Source: Bacillota bacterium (GTDB lineage: Bacteria > Bacillota_G > Limnochordia > DTU010). Taken from it: 33,528 nt of DNA. The stretch's first letter is position 1. Every line of letters starts with the position of its first letter. The stretch spans positions 1-33,528 of the forward strand of contig JAAZLQ010000124.1 in NCBI GenBank assembly GCA_012799255.1, in the 5' to 3' direction. The notes beneath the pieces are model-generated. The model was given only the letters and a program-made list of their open reading frames with translations. It made no database searches and was not told where the DNA came from. The position numbers and the translations under genes are program-made. Shown here one piece after another: positions 16,665-23,202 of the stretch.

Positions 16665-17483
16665 CAGGTGCTGAGCCTGTTCAAAGAGTTGTGGTTCGAT
16701 AATTGCAGGACAAGGTATCAGAATCCATTCTTCTCGAGGTCGCAAACGCACATGACCATTGGAGGTGTCCCATTTATTTTGATAAAACTCTCCTAGATAG
16801 GTACGGTTACTCAGAATCTGCCTAACCACCTGCCGATGCCATTTAGCAGCACCCCGTTTCGTCGGAACCTTAGCTTGAGTTAAAGTCCTAGCAATCCCGG
16901 AAATTCCGGGTACGGATGATGAAGGTTCAACAAACCAGGTATAGATCTGTTGCACAATGACCGCTTCTGCCTCGTTAACCACTAATCGCTCTGTATCTTT
17001 CTCAAAGTCATATCCATAGATTTGAAAGTCCCGCAATACCCGTCCTTGTCTCGCCTTCTCCCTACGTCCCCGACACATTCGCTCATTGATTTTTGCCTTT
17101 TCAAATTCAGAAATGGCCCCTCGTAACGCATAGAACAAGTTCCCCTCAGGAGTTTTGCTGTAATCACCGTTTACAAACCCTAGCGAAACTCCTTTCCGTT
17201 CCCATTCTTCTGTGAGCAGAAGTTGATGCAACAACTTCCGTGATAGTCGGTCCGGATCTAGGCAATAAACACGTTTAATTTTACCTTGATCGATCAGCTT
17301 CCGTAAACTTTCCAAGGCTGGTCTCTGCAAAGTTTCGCCAGATACACCTTCGTCTGCAAAAACAATTGTAGTTTCACTTCCTGCTAGCTTCTCACACTCT
17401 CTGATTTGGGCTGCAATGCTAAAGCCGTGTTTTGCCTGTTCCTCGGTACTAACTCGAGCATAAATGGCAATCAGTTGCCCCAC
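16641..17483 (-). CDS. Short serine recombinase, SpoIVCA-like, for sigK rearrangement
   Basis: This is a 280-aa serine recombinase. The resolvase domain has Y8-ARVSTEEQ with nucleophile S12, R10, the DPDRLSR motif (R79, R82) and ISEFEKAKINERM. A recombinase DNA-binding domain spans about residues 150-265 (GYDFEKDTERLVVNEAEAVIVQQIY; GIARTLTQAKVPTKRGAAKWHRQVVRQIL). The zinc-ribbon and coiled-coil domains normal for large serine recombinases (about 450-550 aa) are missing, because the stop falls at the element edge, overlapping the sigK 3' segment. It should excise the element in the mother cell. The start is GTG (17481-17483), or CTG at 17472-17474, which gives a better-spaced AGGGGG. Confidence 0.88.
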   Translation of the reverse strand: MGQLIAIYARVSTEEQAKHGFSIAAQIRECEKLAGSETTIVFADEGVSGETLQRPALESLRKLIDQGKIKRVYCLDPDRLSRKLLHQLLLTEEWERKGVSLGFVNGDYSKTPEGNLFYALRGAISEFEKAKINERMCRGRREKARQGRVLRDFQIYGYDFEKDTERLVVNEAEAVIVQQIYTWFVEPSSSVPGISGIARTLTQAKVPTKRGAAKWHRQVVRQILSNRTYLGEFYQNKWDTSNGHVRLRPREEWILIPCPAIIEPQLFEQAQHLLSVNSRS

Positions 17484-17497
17484 CCCCCTGCTAGTAA

Positions 17498-17526
17498 AAA
17501 CTATGACGGGGAAGGCTTACTCATGA
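17498..17526 (-). promoter_or_regulatory. Candidate sigma-E promoter of the recombinase
   Basis: Minus strand -35-like TCATGAGT (17519-17526) and -10-like CATAGTTT (17498-17505) have 13 bp between them, the same spacing as the sigK and spoIIIA promoters here. The -10 match is only partial and the leader would be very short (about 8 nt). It overlaps the divergent pgmB promoter. spoIVCA is a sigma-E gene in B. subtilis. Confidence 0.4.
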
Positions 17527-17532
17527 TATAAT
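17503..17532 (+). promoter_or_regulatory. Sigma-A promoter of pgmB-maltose phosphorylase
   Basis: Perfect TATAAT at 17527-17532 with an extended TGA in front (17524-17526). A weak -35, ATGACG (17503-17508), lies 18 bp upstream. It is followed by AAAGGAGGT and the pgmB ATG. It overlaps the candidate recombinase promoter head to head. Confidence 0.65.
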
Positions 17533-17560
17533 GGCACCCAAAAGGAGGTAATGGACAAAC

Positions 17561-18217
17561 ATGGATTTACAGTTAGCGATCTTTGATCTCGATGGGGTTA
17601 TAGTGGATACAGCTAAATACCATTTTTTGGCGTGGAAACGTTTGGCTAATGAGCTACAAATACCCTTTACCACAAAAGACAATGAACGCTTAAAAGGTGT
17701 GAGCAGGATGCGCAGTTTAGACATCCTCTTGGAACTAGGTGGTCTGGCAAAAACGGATGCAGAAAAGGAGAACTTGGCTAATAGAAAAAACAACTGGTAT
17801 GTTGAGTTTATTCTAGGTATGGATGCCTCAGAAATTCTCCCTGGAGTACTTCCTTTTCTACAGGAGCTAAGGTCAAACGCTGTGAAAATCGCCCTTGGTT
17901 CTGCCAGCAAGAATGCGAGAACAATCCTCAAACGTGTTGAACTCGAAGACTACTTTGACGCTATTGTGGACGGTAATCTAGTTGCTAGGGCTAAGCCAGA
18001 TCCCCAAGTTTTTGAACTAGGAGCTTCAATGCTAGGGATTGCTCCTAAAAACACCGTCGTCTTTGAAGATGCACAAGCAGGGATCGAAGCCGCCTTACGG
18101 GCCGGCATGAAGACAATTGGTGTCGGTGATGCGAAAGTCCTTGCAGGAGCACACCACGTTATTCCCAACTTTGAATCGTTCAATCTCGCCCGCTTACTGC
18201 GAATTCTAAGCAATTGA
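17561..18217 (+). CDS. pgmB: Beta-phosphoglucomutase
   Basis: This 218-aa HAD-superfamily mutase interconverts beta-glucose 1-phosphate and glucose 6-phosphate. Catalytic D9 (nucleophile) and D11 (acid/base) lie in AIFDLDGVIVDT. The cap-domain substrate motif is GVSRMRS, followed by motif II GSASKNA, lysine KPDPQVF and the Mg site FEDAQAGIEAA. All match characterised beta-PGMs in order and length. AAAGGAGGT lies 11 nt upstream of the ATG. It precedes maltose phosphorylase, whose product is exactly its substrate, and lies inside the sigK intervening element. Confidence 0.95.
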   Translation: MDLQLAIFDLDGVIVDTAKYHFLAWKRLANELQIPFTTKDNERLKGVSRMRSLDILLELGGLAKTDAEKENLANRKNNWYVEFILGMDASEILPGVLPFLQELRSNAVKIALGSASKNARTILKRVELEDYFDAIVDGNLVARAKPDPQVFELGASMLGIAPKNTVVFEDAQAGIEAALRAGMKTIGVGDAKVLAGAHHVIPNFESFNLARLLRILSN

Positions 18218-18299
18218 GATTGTGGTATTGTGCAAACGATTGCCAAGACGTTAAAAGTAGGTTATGATAAAACAAACCAAGTCTCAAGGAGTGGTGTCT

Positions 18300-20615
18300 T
18301 TGAAGCTGTTGTTAGGAACACACGAATGGAAAGTCGTTGAGGACGGTTTTCATCCCGAACTCAACCGCATCATCGAAAGCATCACAAGTCTTGGCAACGG
18401 GTATATGGGCATGCGCGGAAATTTTGAAGAAACATACTCCGGCGATAGTCTGCAAGGTACATACATCGCGGGTGTCTATTATCCAGATCGTACAGTAGTG
18501 GGGTGGTGGAAAGTGGGCTACCCCGAGTACTTTGCCAAGGTCCTAAATGCAGTGAACTTCATCGGAATAGACATCCGCCTGGGGAAGCGCCCCCTAGATC
18601 TTAACACTTGGCAACCACTTGCATTCCGACGAACGCTCGACATGAAACAGGGAGAGCTGAGCCGTACCTTTCAGGTAGAAGATCACGATGGACGTCGTTT
18701 TTCCATTGTCACCAGGCGTTTTGTTAGCAAGGCACAAAGGGAGTTAGCGGCTATTAGTTACAGCATCACGCTGGAACATGACCCAACGAACCAGGGTACC
18801 GAGATAACCTTCTCTCCTTACTTGGACGGCAATGTGGTAAATGAGGACGCTAATTACGGTGAGGATTTTTGGCTCCAAGTAGACGAACGCAGTCAAGAAA
18901 ACCTCCAGCTTGTTGCGGTAAAAACCAAGAAGTCAGGTTTTTCGATTGCGACAACAAGTTCATTTAGAGTGTATCGGAATGGGACAGAGCTTAAGGACCT
19001 AGATATCCAATATTACTCCAGATCCCGTTATGCTGAGGCAAAATTAAACCTAACACTGGGCGTTGGACAGACGGTAACTTTAGAAAAAACAGTTGCAGTG
19101 ACTACCAATCGTGATTTTGCTGACGAGCATGTCATTCCTAAGGCAATAGAGCTTCTTGAACAGCACAAACATGCTAGTTATGCACAGCTCTTTACAAGCC
19201 ACAGCCAAGCCTGGGAGCAAATCTGGCGCGATAGCGATATCCGCATTGAGGGGGATCCAGTAGCCCAACAAGGGATTCGTTTCAATATCTTTCATCTCCA
19301 TCAAACTTACACGGGTGAAGACCCCCGCTTAAACATTGGTCCCAAAGGATTCACTGGCGAAAAATACGGAGGGAGCACATATTGGGACACGGAAGCCTTC
19401 TGCCTGCCCTTCTACTTAAGTACAAGCGATCCTGGAATCGCCCGCAATCTTCTGGTCTATCGCTACAATCACTTAGAAAAAGCCAAAGAAAACGCACGAA
19501 AACTTGGTCTCAAAGGGGCACTTTATCCCATGGTAACCATGAACGGCGACGAATGCCACAATGAGTGGGAGATCACTTTTGAAGAAATCCATCGTAATGC
19601 AGCTATCGCTTACGCCATATTCAACTACGTCCGGTACACAGGTGATAAAGAGTACCTAAAAAAATACGGTTTGGAAGTATTGATTGAGATCTGTCGATTC
19701 TGGGCAGATCGGGTGATTTATCAGTCTCGAAAAGGTGTTTATATGATTCTCGGTGTTACTGGCCCTAATGAATATGAGAACAATGTGAACAACAACTGGC
19801 ACACTAATCGGATGGCTGCTTGGTGCCTTGAATACACACTCGAAATGCTTCAAGAGCTGAAAGACTCGAATGCTTATAGTTATGAGGAGCTCGTCAATAA
19901 ACTCGATTTAGATAGTGCTGAGTTGGAAAAATGGGCAGACATTGAGGCTAAAATGTATTACCCGATCGTAGAAGAACTCGGTGTGTTTGAGCAGCAAGAC
20001 GGGTTTATGGATAAGGAACTGTTAACGGTTGATCAGATACCTCAAGATCAACTTCCCCTCAATCAAAATTGGTCGTGGGATCGGATCTTACGCTCCTGTT
20101 TCATTAAGCAAGCCGATGTTCTTCAAGGATTGTTCTTCTTAGGGGACCGCTATGATCTAGAAACAAAAAAGCGCAACTTCGATTTCTACGAACCCATGAC
20201 GGTTCACGAATCTTCGTTGTCGCCCTGTATCTACTCTATTATCGCTGCAGAAATCGGTTATCAGAGAAAGGCTTATGAACTTTACTTGCGCACGGCACGC
20301 CTAGACCTGGATAACTATAATAACGATACCGATGATGGACTGCACATCACCAGTATGGCAGGAACCTGGATGTCAATAGTCTATGGTTTTGGTGGTCTGC
20401 GCATAGAGAATGATCAACTCAGTTTAAAGCCCTTTCTACCAGAAGAGTGGAAAAGTTACTCTTTCGGTCTGCGTTTCAGGGGGCATAGACTGAATGTTAC
20501 CGTTAACGAGCAAGCGGTCGTAATCAAACAACAGGGTGGTTCGCCCTGTGAACTAATTGTCCATGGTCAGAGGCGAACTGTTAATGCGGATGGACAGATG
20601 GCCATCAACTTTTGA
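18300..20615 (+). CDS. Maltose phosphorylase (glycoside hydrolase family 65)
   Basis: This cytoplasmic enzyme of about 771 aa splits maltose with phosphate into glucose and beta-glucose 1-phosphate. It has the N-terminal beta-sandwich start [17 protein letters not shown], then [27 protein letters not shown] and [16 protein letters not shown]. The catalytic Glu is in [13 protein letters not shown] (E503 counting from the upstream ATG 18264, E491 from TTG), and the phosphate site is TVHESSLSP. Spacing and motifs resemble Lactobacillus maltose phosphorylase more than trehalose or kojibiose phosphorylases, but substrate is inferred. The TTG at 18300 is preferred: AAGGAG lies 8 nt upstream and the N-terminus then fits the family. 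It ends 11 bp before the right crossover; no terminator follows. Confidence 0.87.
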   Translation: MKLLLGTHEWKVVEDGFHPELNRIIESITSLGNGYMGMRGNFEETYSGDSLQGTYIAGVYYPDRTVVGWWKVGYPEYFAKVLNAVNFIGIDIRLGKRPLDLNTWQPLAFRRTLDMKQGELSRTFQVEDHDGRRFSIVTRRFVSKAQRELAAISYSITLEHDPTNQGTEITFSPYLDGNVVNEDANYGEDFWLQVDERSQENLQLVAVKTKKSGFSIATTSSFRVYRNGTELKDLDIQYYSRSRYAEAKLNLTLGVGQTVTLEKTVAVTTNRDFADEHVIPKAIELLEQHKHASYAQLFTSHSQAWEQIWRDSDIRIEGDPVAQQGIRFNIFHLHQTYTGEDPRLNIGPKGFTGEKYGGSTYWDTEAFCLPFYLSTSDPGIARNLLVYRYNHLEKAKENARKLGLKGALYPMVTMNGDECHNEWEITFEEIHRNAAIAYAIFNYVRYTGDKEYLKKYGLEVLIEICRFWADRVIYQSRKGVYMILGVTGPNEYENNVNNNWHTNRMAAWCLEYTLEMLQELKDSNAYSYEELVNKLDLDSAELEKWADIEAKMYYPIVEELGVFEQQDGFMDKELLTVDQIPQDQLPLNQNWSWDRILRSCFIKQADVLQGLFFLGDRYDLETKKRNFDFYEPMTVHESSLSPCIYSIIAAEIGYQRKAYELYLRTARLDLDNYNNDTDDGLHITSMAGTWMSIVYGFGGLRIENDQLSLKPFLPEEWKSYSFGLRFRGHRLNVTVNEQAVVIKQQGGSPCELIVHGQRRTVNADGQMAINF

Positions 20616-20972
20616 CATTGAATTCTCATTTTCAATGCACCTTGCGGCATAAGTAGCTAGCCGAGTATTTTTGTCTGGGTTAAAAGTATTGATTGCCTTA
20701 ATCAACCCGATCACACCAATGGAAATCAAATCCTCAGTGTCTTCGCCAGTATTATCAAATTTCTTGACGATATGTGCTACGAGACGAAGGTTCCGTTCAA
20801 TCAAAGTATTGCGGGCCCCTTCGTCTCCTGCTTCCTTTTGGACTAATAGTTCCCGCTCTTCTTCTGGACGCAACGGTTTTGGAAAAGCACTCCCACTGGT
20901 AATGAAGCCGGTCAAAAAACCTATTCCTTGCACCAGCCACACGCCAAGTGTACTGATCAACGAGGGAAACAC
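20553..20972 (-). CDS. sigK: sigK, 5' segment (N-terminal half of pro-sigma-K)
   Basis: This frame encodes 139 aa, of which residues 1-116 (20625-20972) are SigK. They comprise a hydrophobic pro-sequence (about 1-25: [23 protein letters not shown]), region 2.1-2.2 ([34 protein letters not shown]) and region 2.3 ending [11 protein letters not shown]. The last 23 residues (from NSMSK) are read from the element and are not SigK-like. The pro-sequence implies activation by SpoIVFB-type cleavage. The GTG start (20970-20972) has AAAGGGGG upstream. Without excision the product lacks regions 3-4. The 3' end overlaps the maltose phosphorylase gene tail to tail. Confidence 0.93.
   Translation of the reverse strand: MFPSLISTLGVWLVQGIGFLTGFITSGSAFPKPLRPEEERELLVQKEAGDEGARNTLIERNLRLVAHIVKKFDNTGEDTEDLISIGVIGLIKAINTFNPDKNTRLATYAARCIENENSMSKVDGHLSIRINSSPLTMDN
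20612..20642. other. Right attachment site of the sigK intervening element
   Basis: The core TCTC is at 20624-20627 (crossover TC 20626-20627). The left arm from the element is TTGACATTGAATTC (20612-20625). The right arm from sigK is ATTTTCAATGCACCT (20628-20642). CATTGAA (20616-20622) and TTCAATG (20631-20637) are perfect inverted arms around the core. Joined to the left site's opposite arms they give symmetric attB and attP. Confidence 0.75.
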
Positions 20973-21010
20973 CTGTCAGTACCCCCTTTCTTCCAGTACT
21001 CAAGCTTTTT

Positions 21011-21039
21011 ATTGTATGACTGTCAAGGGCGAAATGTGC
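21011..21039 (-). promoter_or_regulatory. Sigma-E promoter of sigK
   Basis: Minus strand -10 CATACAAT (21011-21018) is a perfect sigma-E match. -35 GCACATTT (21032-21039) is 7/8 to kmATATTT, with a 13-bp spacer. It lies about 40 bp upstream of the sigK GTG. The same -10 could also be used by sigma-K for autoregulation. Confidence 0.82.
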
Positions 21040-21050
21040 CTGTTCCTACT

Positions 21051-21527
21051 TTATGAACGAAGATATTTACCCAATGGATGAAGTACAAGTAGGCCCAAAA
21101 CGACACTAACTCCCCCCTGGAGCAAATCACCTGGCAGAGAGGCTACCGCAGGGCCAATACCATAAAGTAGCGAACCAGCGATAAAATAACCCAGTACCAT
21201 CACTAAAGCAGCGAGTATCGCCACAGCAAGTGCCGCCTTCTTAAATCGAAAAACCAACCATCCTGCTAAGAACCCTTCTAAACCCTTAATCACAAAGGTC
21301 CAAGGTGCCCAATAGGCATACCCGAGGAGCAGATCTGCTAAACCAGAACCCACAGCTCCTGCAACTGCCCCAACTGCAGGACCAAAGAGCAGACCCGACA
21401 AAAGCACTACAGTATCACCTATGTTGACATAACCCTTAACTCCCGGCAGAGGAATATTAACCACCATGGTACACACAGCTACTAAAGCAACTAGGAGGGC
21501 TGTCAAAACCATCTTTCTCGAATCCAT
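21051..21527 (-). CDS. ECF transporter S component (substrate unknown)
   Basis: This 158-aa membrane protein has about five or six hydrophobic helices. Its S-component pattern is LTALLVALVAVCTMVVNIPLPGVKGYVNIGDTVVLLSGLLFGPAVGAVAGAVGSGLADLLLGYAYWAPWTFVIKGLEGFLAG. S components bind a vitamin or similar micronutrient and use a shared EcfA-EcfA'-EcfT module, which is not in the window. Substrate cannot be assigned; hydroxymethylpyrimidine, riboflavin-type and queuosine-type relatives are possible. It lies just upstream of the sigK promoter. Confidence 0.78.
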   Translation of the reverse strand: MDSRKMVLTALLVALVAVCTMVVNIPLPGVKGYVNIGDTVVLLSGLLFGPAVGAVAGAVGSGLADLLLGYAYWAPWTFVIKGLEGFLAGWLVFRFKKAALAVAILAALVMVLGYFIAGSLLYGIGPAVASLPGDLLQGGVSVVLGLLVLHPLGKYLRS

Positions 21528-21580
21528 TCACAAGCTCCTTTTCCCTATAGTAAACTAGCTCAGACAACAGAAAGGAGGAG

Positions 21581-21925
21581 TCAATCGTGTTCGACTCCCC
21601 CGTCCCAGTTTAATGGCTTACCCTTGAGTTTAAAGATCTCTTCCTTGAGCCATTGATTCTCTAATAAGAGGGCACGATAACCCCATTCTAGCTCTTTACT
21701 CTTCCGGGTAAGTTCTTTGTTTTCTCTAACATTATTGTGGATTTTTGTTTCATAATCGTGGACCAACCTCGACAGGTTGAGAAGCTCTTGGTCTTGGGCG
21801 GCCCGTTGCGCCTCCAACTCTTCTACCCGTTTTCCTTGTCGATGAGCCTCCAGTCCAGCTCGCCAAACCAATTGTACCGCCTTCCAAAGGGAAGGGGCCT
21901 TGGTTAACTCTTTGAGTTCTTTCAC
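21581..21925 (-). CDS. Coiled-coil protein coupled to the ArsR-type regulator
   Basis: This 114-aa protein has no recognised family. Residues about 33-100 form a long predicted coiled coil (KRVEELEAQRAAQDQELLNLSRLVHDYETKIHNNVRENKELTRKSKELEWGYRALLLENQWLKEEI), rich in E/K/L heptads. The GTG start follows the arsR stop directly (TAAGTG), with AAGGGGG upstream, so the two are translationally coupled. A role as partner of the regulator is only inferred from this coupling. A short GGAGTC/GACTCC hairpin at its stop codon may be a weak terminator. Confidence 0.65.
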   Translation of the reverse strand: MKELKELTKAPSLWKAVQLVWRAGLEAHRQGKRVEELEAQRAAQDQELLNLSRLVHDYETKIHNNVRENKELTRKSKELEWGYRALLLENQWLKEEIFKLKGKPLNWDGGVEHD

Positions 21926-22228
21926 TTAAAACCCCCTTGCCTCAACATCCGGCTCAATCTGCAACAGCAAGTCTACTTCATCGTTAACCCAATGATGCAG
22001 GTCTGCACAAACAGAATAATAACTCCACGTGTTCTCTGTGCGTTTCTTTAACAAACCTTCTTGGTGCAAGCGTTTCAAATGGTAGGAGACTGTCGGTTGG
22101 TTAGCACCTAGAGCCTCTGCCAAATCCCCCACGCACATTTCCCTGTCCCTCAACAGCAGAATTATCTGCAACCTAATCGGGTCCGCAAGCACGTGAAAAC
22201 GCTGGGCGGATTTCTTTATTTGCTCCAT
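21926..22228 (-). CDS. ArsR/SmtB family transcriptional regulator
   Basis: This 100-aa winged-helix repressor has FHVLADPIRLQIILLLRDREMCVGDLAEALGANQPTVSYHLKRLHQEGLLKKRTENTWSYYSV, the complete HTH and wing. The ELCVCDL metal-cysteine box of classic metal sensors is reduced to a single Cys (EMCVGDL), and a further Cys-Ala-Asp-Leu-His-His follows, so the inducer is not clear. The ATG at 22226-22228 has GGGAGGG upstream. It has its own promoter and a possible operator. Confidence 0.88.
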   Translation of the reverse strand: MEQIKKSAQRFHVLADPIRLQIILLLRDREMCVGDLAEALGANQPTVSYHLKRLHQEGLLKKRTENTWSYYSVCADLHHWVNDEVDLLLQIEPDVEARGF

Positions 22229-22244
22229 CACCCGACCCTCCCTG

Positions 22245-22256
22245 TGAAAGTTTTCA
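22245..22256. promoter_or_regulatory. Possible operator of the ArsR-type regulator
   Basis: TGAAAGTTTTCA is an inverted repeat (TGAAA / TTTCA arms around two central bases) between the -10 and the start codon of the regulator gene. Autoregulation through such a site is usual in the family; binding here is inferred. Confidence 0.4.
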
Positions 22257-22263
22257 TAATCTT

Positions 22264-22292
22264 ATTGTACAGTAGTAGGGCCGTTTAATCAA
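22264..22292 (-). promoter_or_regulatory. Sigma-A promoter of the arsR-coiled-coil pair
   Basis: Minus strand TTGATT (22287-22292), 17-bp spacer, TACAAT (22264-22269), about 35 bp upstream of the regulator start. Confidence 0.65.
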
Positions 22293-22320
22293 GCATGAGT
22301 AAAGATCGATTGTCAAGTTT

Positions 22321-22548
22321 CTATTGAAAACGTTGTTCAATCTTCTTCAAAAGGTGAATAGTGCCAGCTTGTTCAGCCAATTCTCGGGAAAGATCATAGC
22401 AATATTGGGCCAGCTCCACCTCTCCGTTATTCGCAAACTCATCCCCAAACCTAAGAAATTTTTTAATTTTTTTACGAGATTCCTGAGGGAGTAACCACAG
22501 AATTCGTAATTTCAAGCGTTGCCACCATCTAGGCGGGTCTATGTCCAT
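22321..22548 (-). CDS. Small hypothetical protein (75 aa)
   Basis: No family is recognised. From the ATG at 22546-22548 the product is MDIDPPRWWQRLKLRILWLL followed by a basic stretch (PQESRKKIKKFLRFG) and a helical pair resembling a single TPR unit (DEFANNGEVELAQYCYDLSRELAEQAG). The frame is open further upstream to TTG 22617, but the ATG has the only plausible GGAG, about 13 nt away, so the start is uncertain. It lies alone between folT and arsR. Confidence 0.5.
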   Translation of the reverse strand: MDIDPPRWWQRLKLRILWLLPQESRKKIKKFLRFGDEFANNGEVELAQYCYDLSRELAEQAGTIHLLKKIEQRFQ

Positions 22549-22611
22549 TACAGAACTCACACTCCAGTAATGTAGTGAAATTTGTATGATCATAACACAA
22601 ACAGTGTCTGG

Positions 22612-22625
22612 GTTCAATATTGAAC
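22612..22625. repeat. Perfect 14-bp palindrome
   Basis: GTTCAATATTGAAC is a perfect palindrome in the gap between folT and the 75-aa gene. It may be an operator; no bound factor can be named. Confidence 0.4.
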
Positions 22626-22660
22626 AAGGGACCCACTACCATTAGCGAGCCCCCTGAGTT

Positions 22661-23191
22661 CTAACCTCTATGTCCTTTGAGACGGTCATGGTATACCTTG
22701 TTGCCGAGAAACAGCGTGAGAGTATAGATGGGCAGTGTTACTAGTCGAGCCAAGACCCTCATGGGCAGAATAACGAAAAAGCCTTGACCATAAAGGATGG
22801 TAAGCCATAGGGTGTTCAAAAATACTCCCGTAATCAAGTCAGTGAACAGAACCACTGCGCCCACCTGTATAAGAGTCAAACTCTCTTTGCGCTGGTAGAG
22901 CAATAGGCCGGGGATAAATCCTGCGAGGGCGGCGCTCAAGGAGAATCCCGGGAAAAACGCTCCACCATGCGAATTGATCAGGTAGCCGATCAAATCAGAG
23001 GCCAGACCCGTTAAAGCGCCAGCCGTTGGTCCAAACAGAATCCCCGCCAACATGATGGGCACTTCACCAAAGCTCAATCGTAGCGCCCCAACGCCAGCAA
23101 TGGGTATGATCAAACCAAAGACACGAGTTAACACAATAGAGACCGCGGTGAGCAAACCCAGGTTGGCGGCATGCCGTGCAGAAAGTTGCAT
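22661..23191 (-). CDS. folT: Folate-type ECF transporter S component (FolT-like)
   Basis: This 176-aa membrane protein has six predicted helices. It has the FolT pattern LLTAVSIVLTRVFGLIIPIAGVGALRLSFGEVPIMLAGILFGPTAGALTGLASDLIGYLI, then GGAFFPGFSLSAALAGFIPGLLL and a basic C-terminal region (PMRVLARLVTLPIYTL). It should bind folates and dock on a shared ECF energising module elsewhere. It lies 11 bp after tldE, so it is probably in the same transcript. No folate riboswitch is seen upstream. Confidence 0.8.
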   Translation of the reverse strand: MQLSARHAANLGLLTAVSIVLTRVFGLIIPIAGVGALRLSFGEVPIMLAGILFGPTAGALTGLASDLIGYLINSHGGAFFPGFSLSAALAGFIPGLLLYQRKESLTLIQVGAVVLFTDLITGVFLNTLWLTILYGQGFFVILPMRVLARLVTLPIYTLTLFLGNKVYHDRLKGHRG

Positions 23192-23202
23192 GGTCTCCCC
23201 TC

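Larger units (their letters stand above)
16649..20625. mobile_element. sigK intervening ('skin') element, 3,977 bp, carrying maltose phosphorylase genes
   Basis: This DNA splits sigK at the codon boundary ENE|ILM. It is bounded by TCTC cores (16647-16650 and 20624-20627); recombination between them deletes 3,977 bp and restores the sigK frame exactly. Contents: a serine recombinase (minus), then pgmB and a GH65 maltose phosphorylase (plus), with almost no noncoding DNA beyond the 77-bp divergent promoter region. Established knowledge: B. subtilis skin is about 48 kb and the C. difficile one about 15 kb, both prophage-like. A 4-kb element with a sugar pathway and no phage genes is a very reduced form. 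Confidence 0.88.

Noticed and set aside
17561..20615. pgmB and the phosphorylase as trehalose or kojibiose pathway genes
   Set aside because: The [26 protein letters not shown] and N-terminal [11 protein letters not shown] contexts resemble lactobacillar maltose phosphorylase most; substrate still needs an assay.
16294..20972. sigK read as a decayed pseudogene with unrelated genes inserted
   Set aside because: Both halves are intact, joining at the shared core restores the exact frame and conserved residues, and a recombinase with full catalytic motifs lies between them.
20671..21081. Plus-strand open frame of 136 codons over the sigK 5' half
   Set aside because: It mirrors sigK codons and its promoter; no ribosome binding site and no domain.
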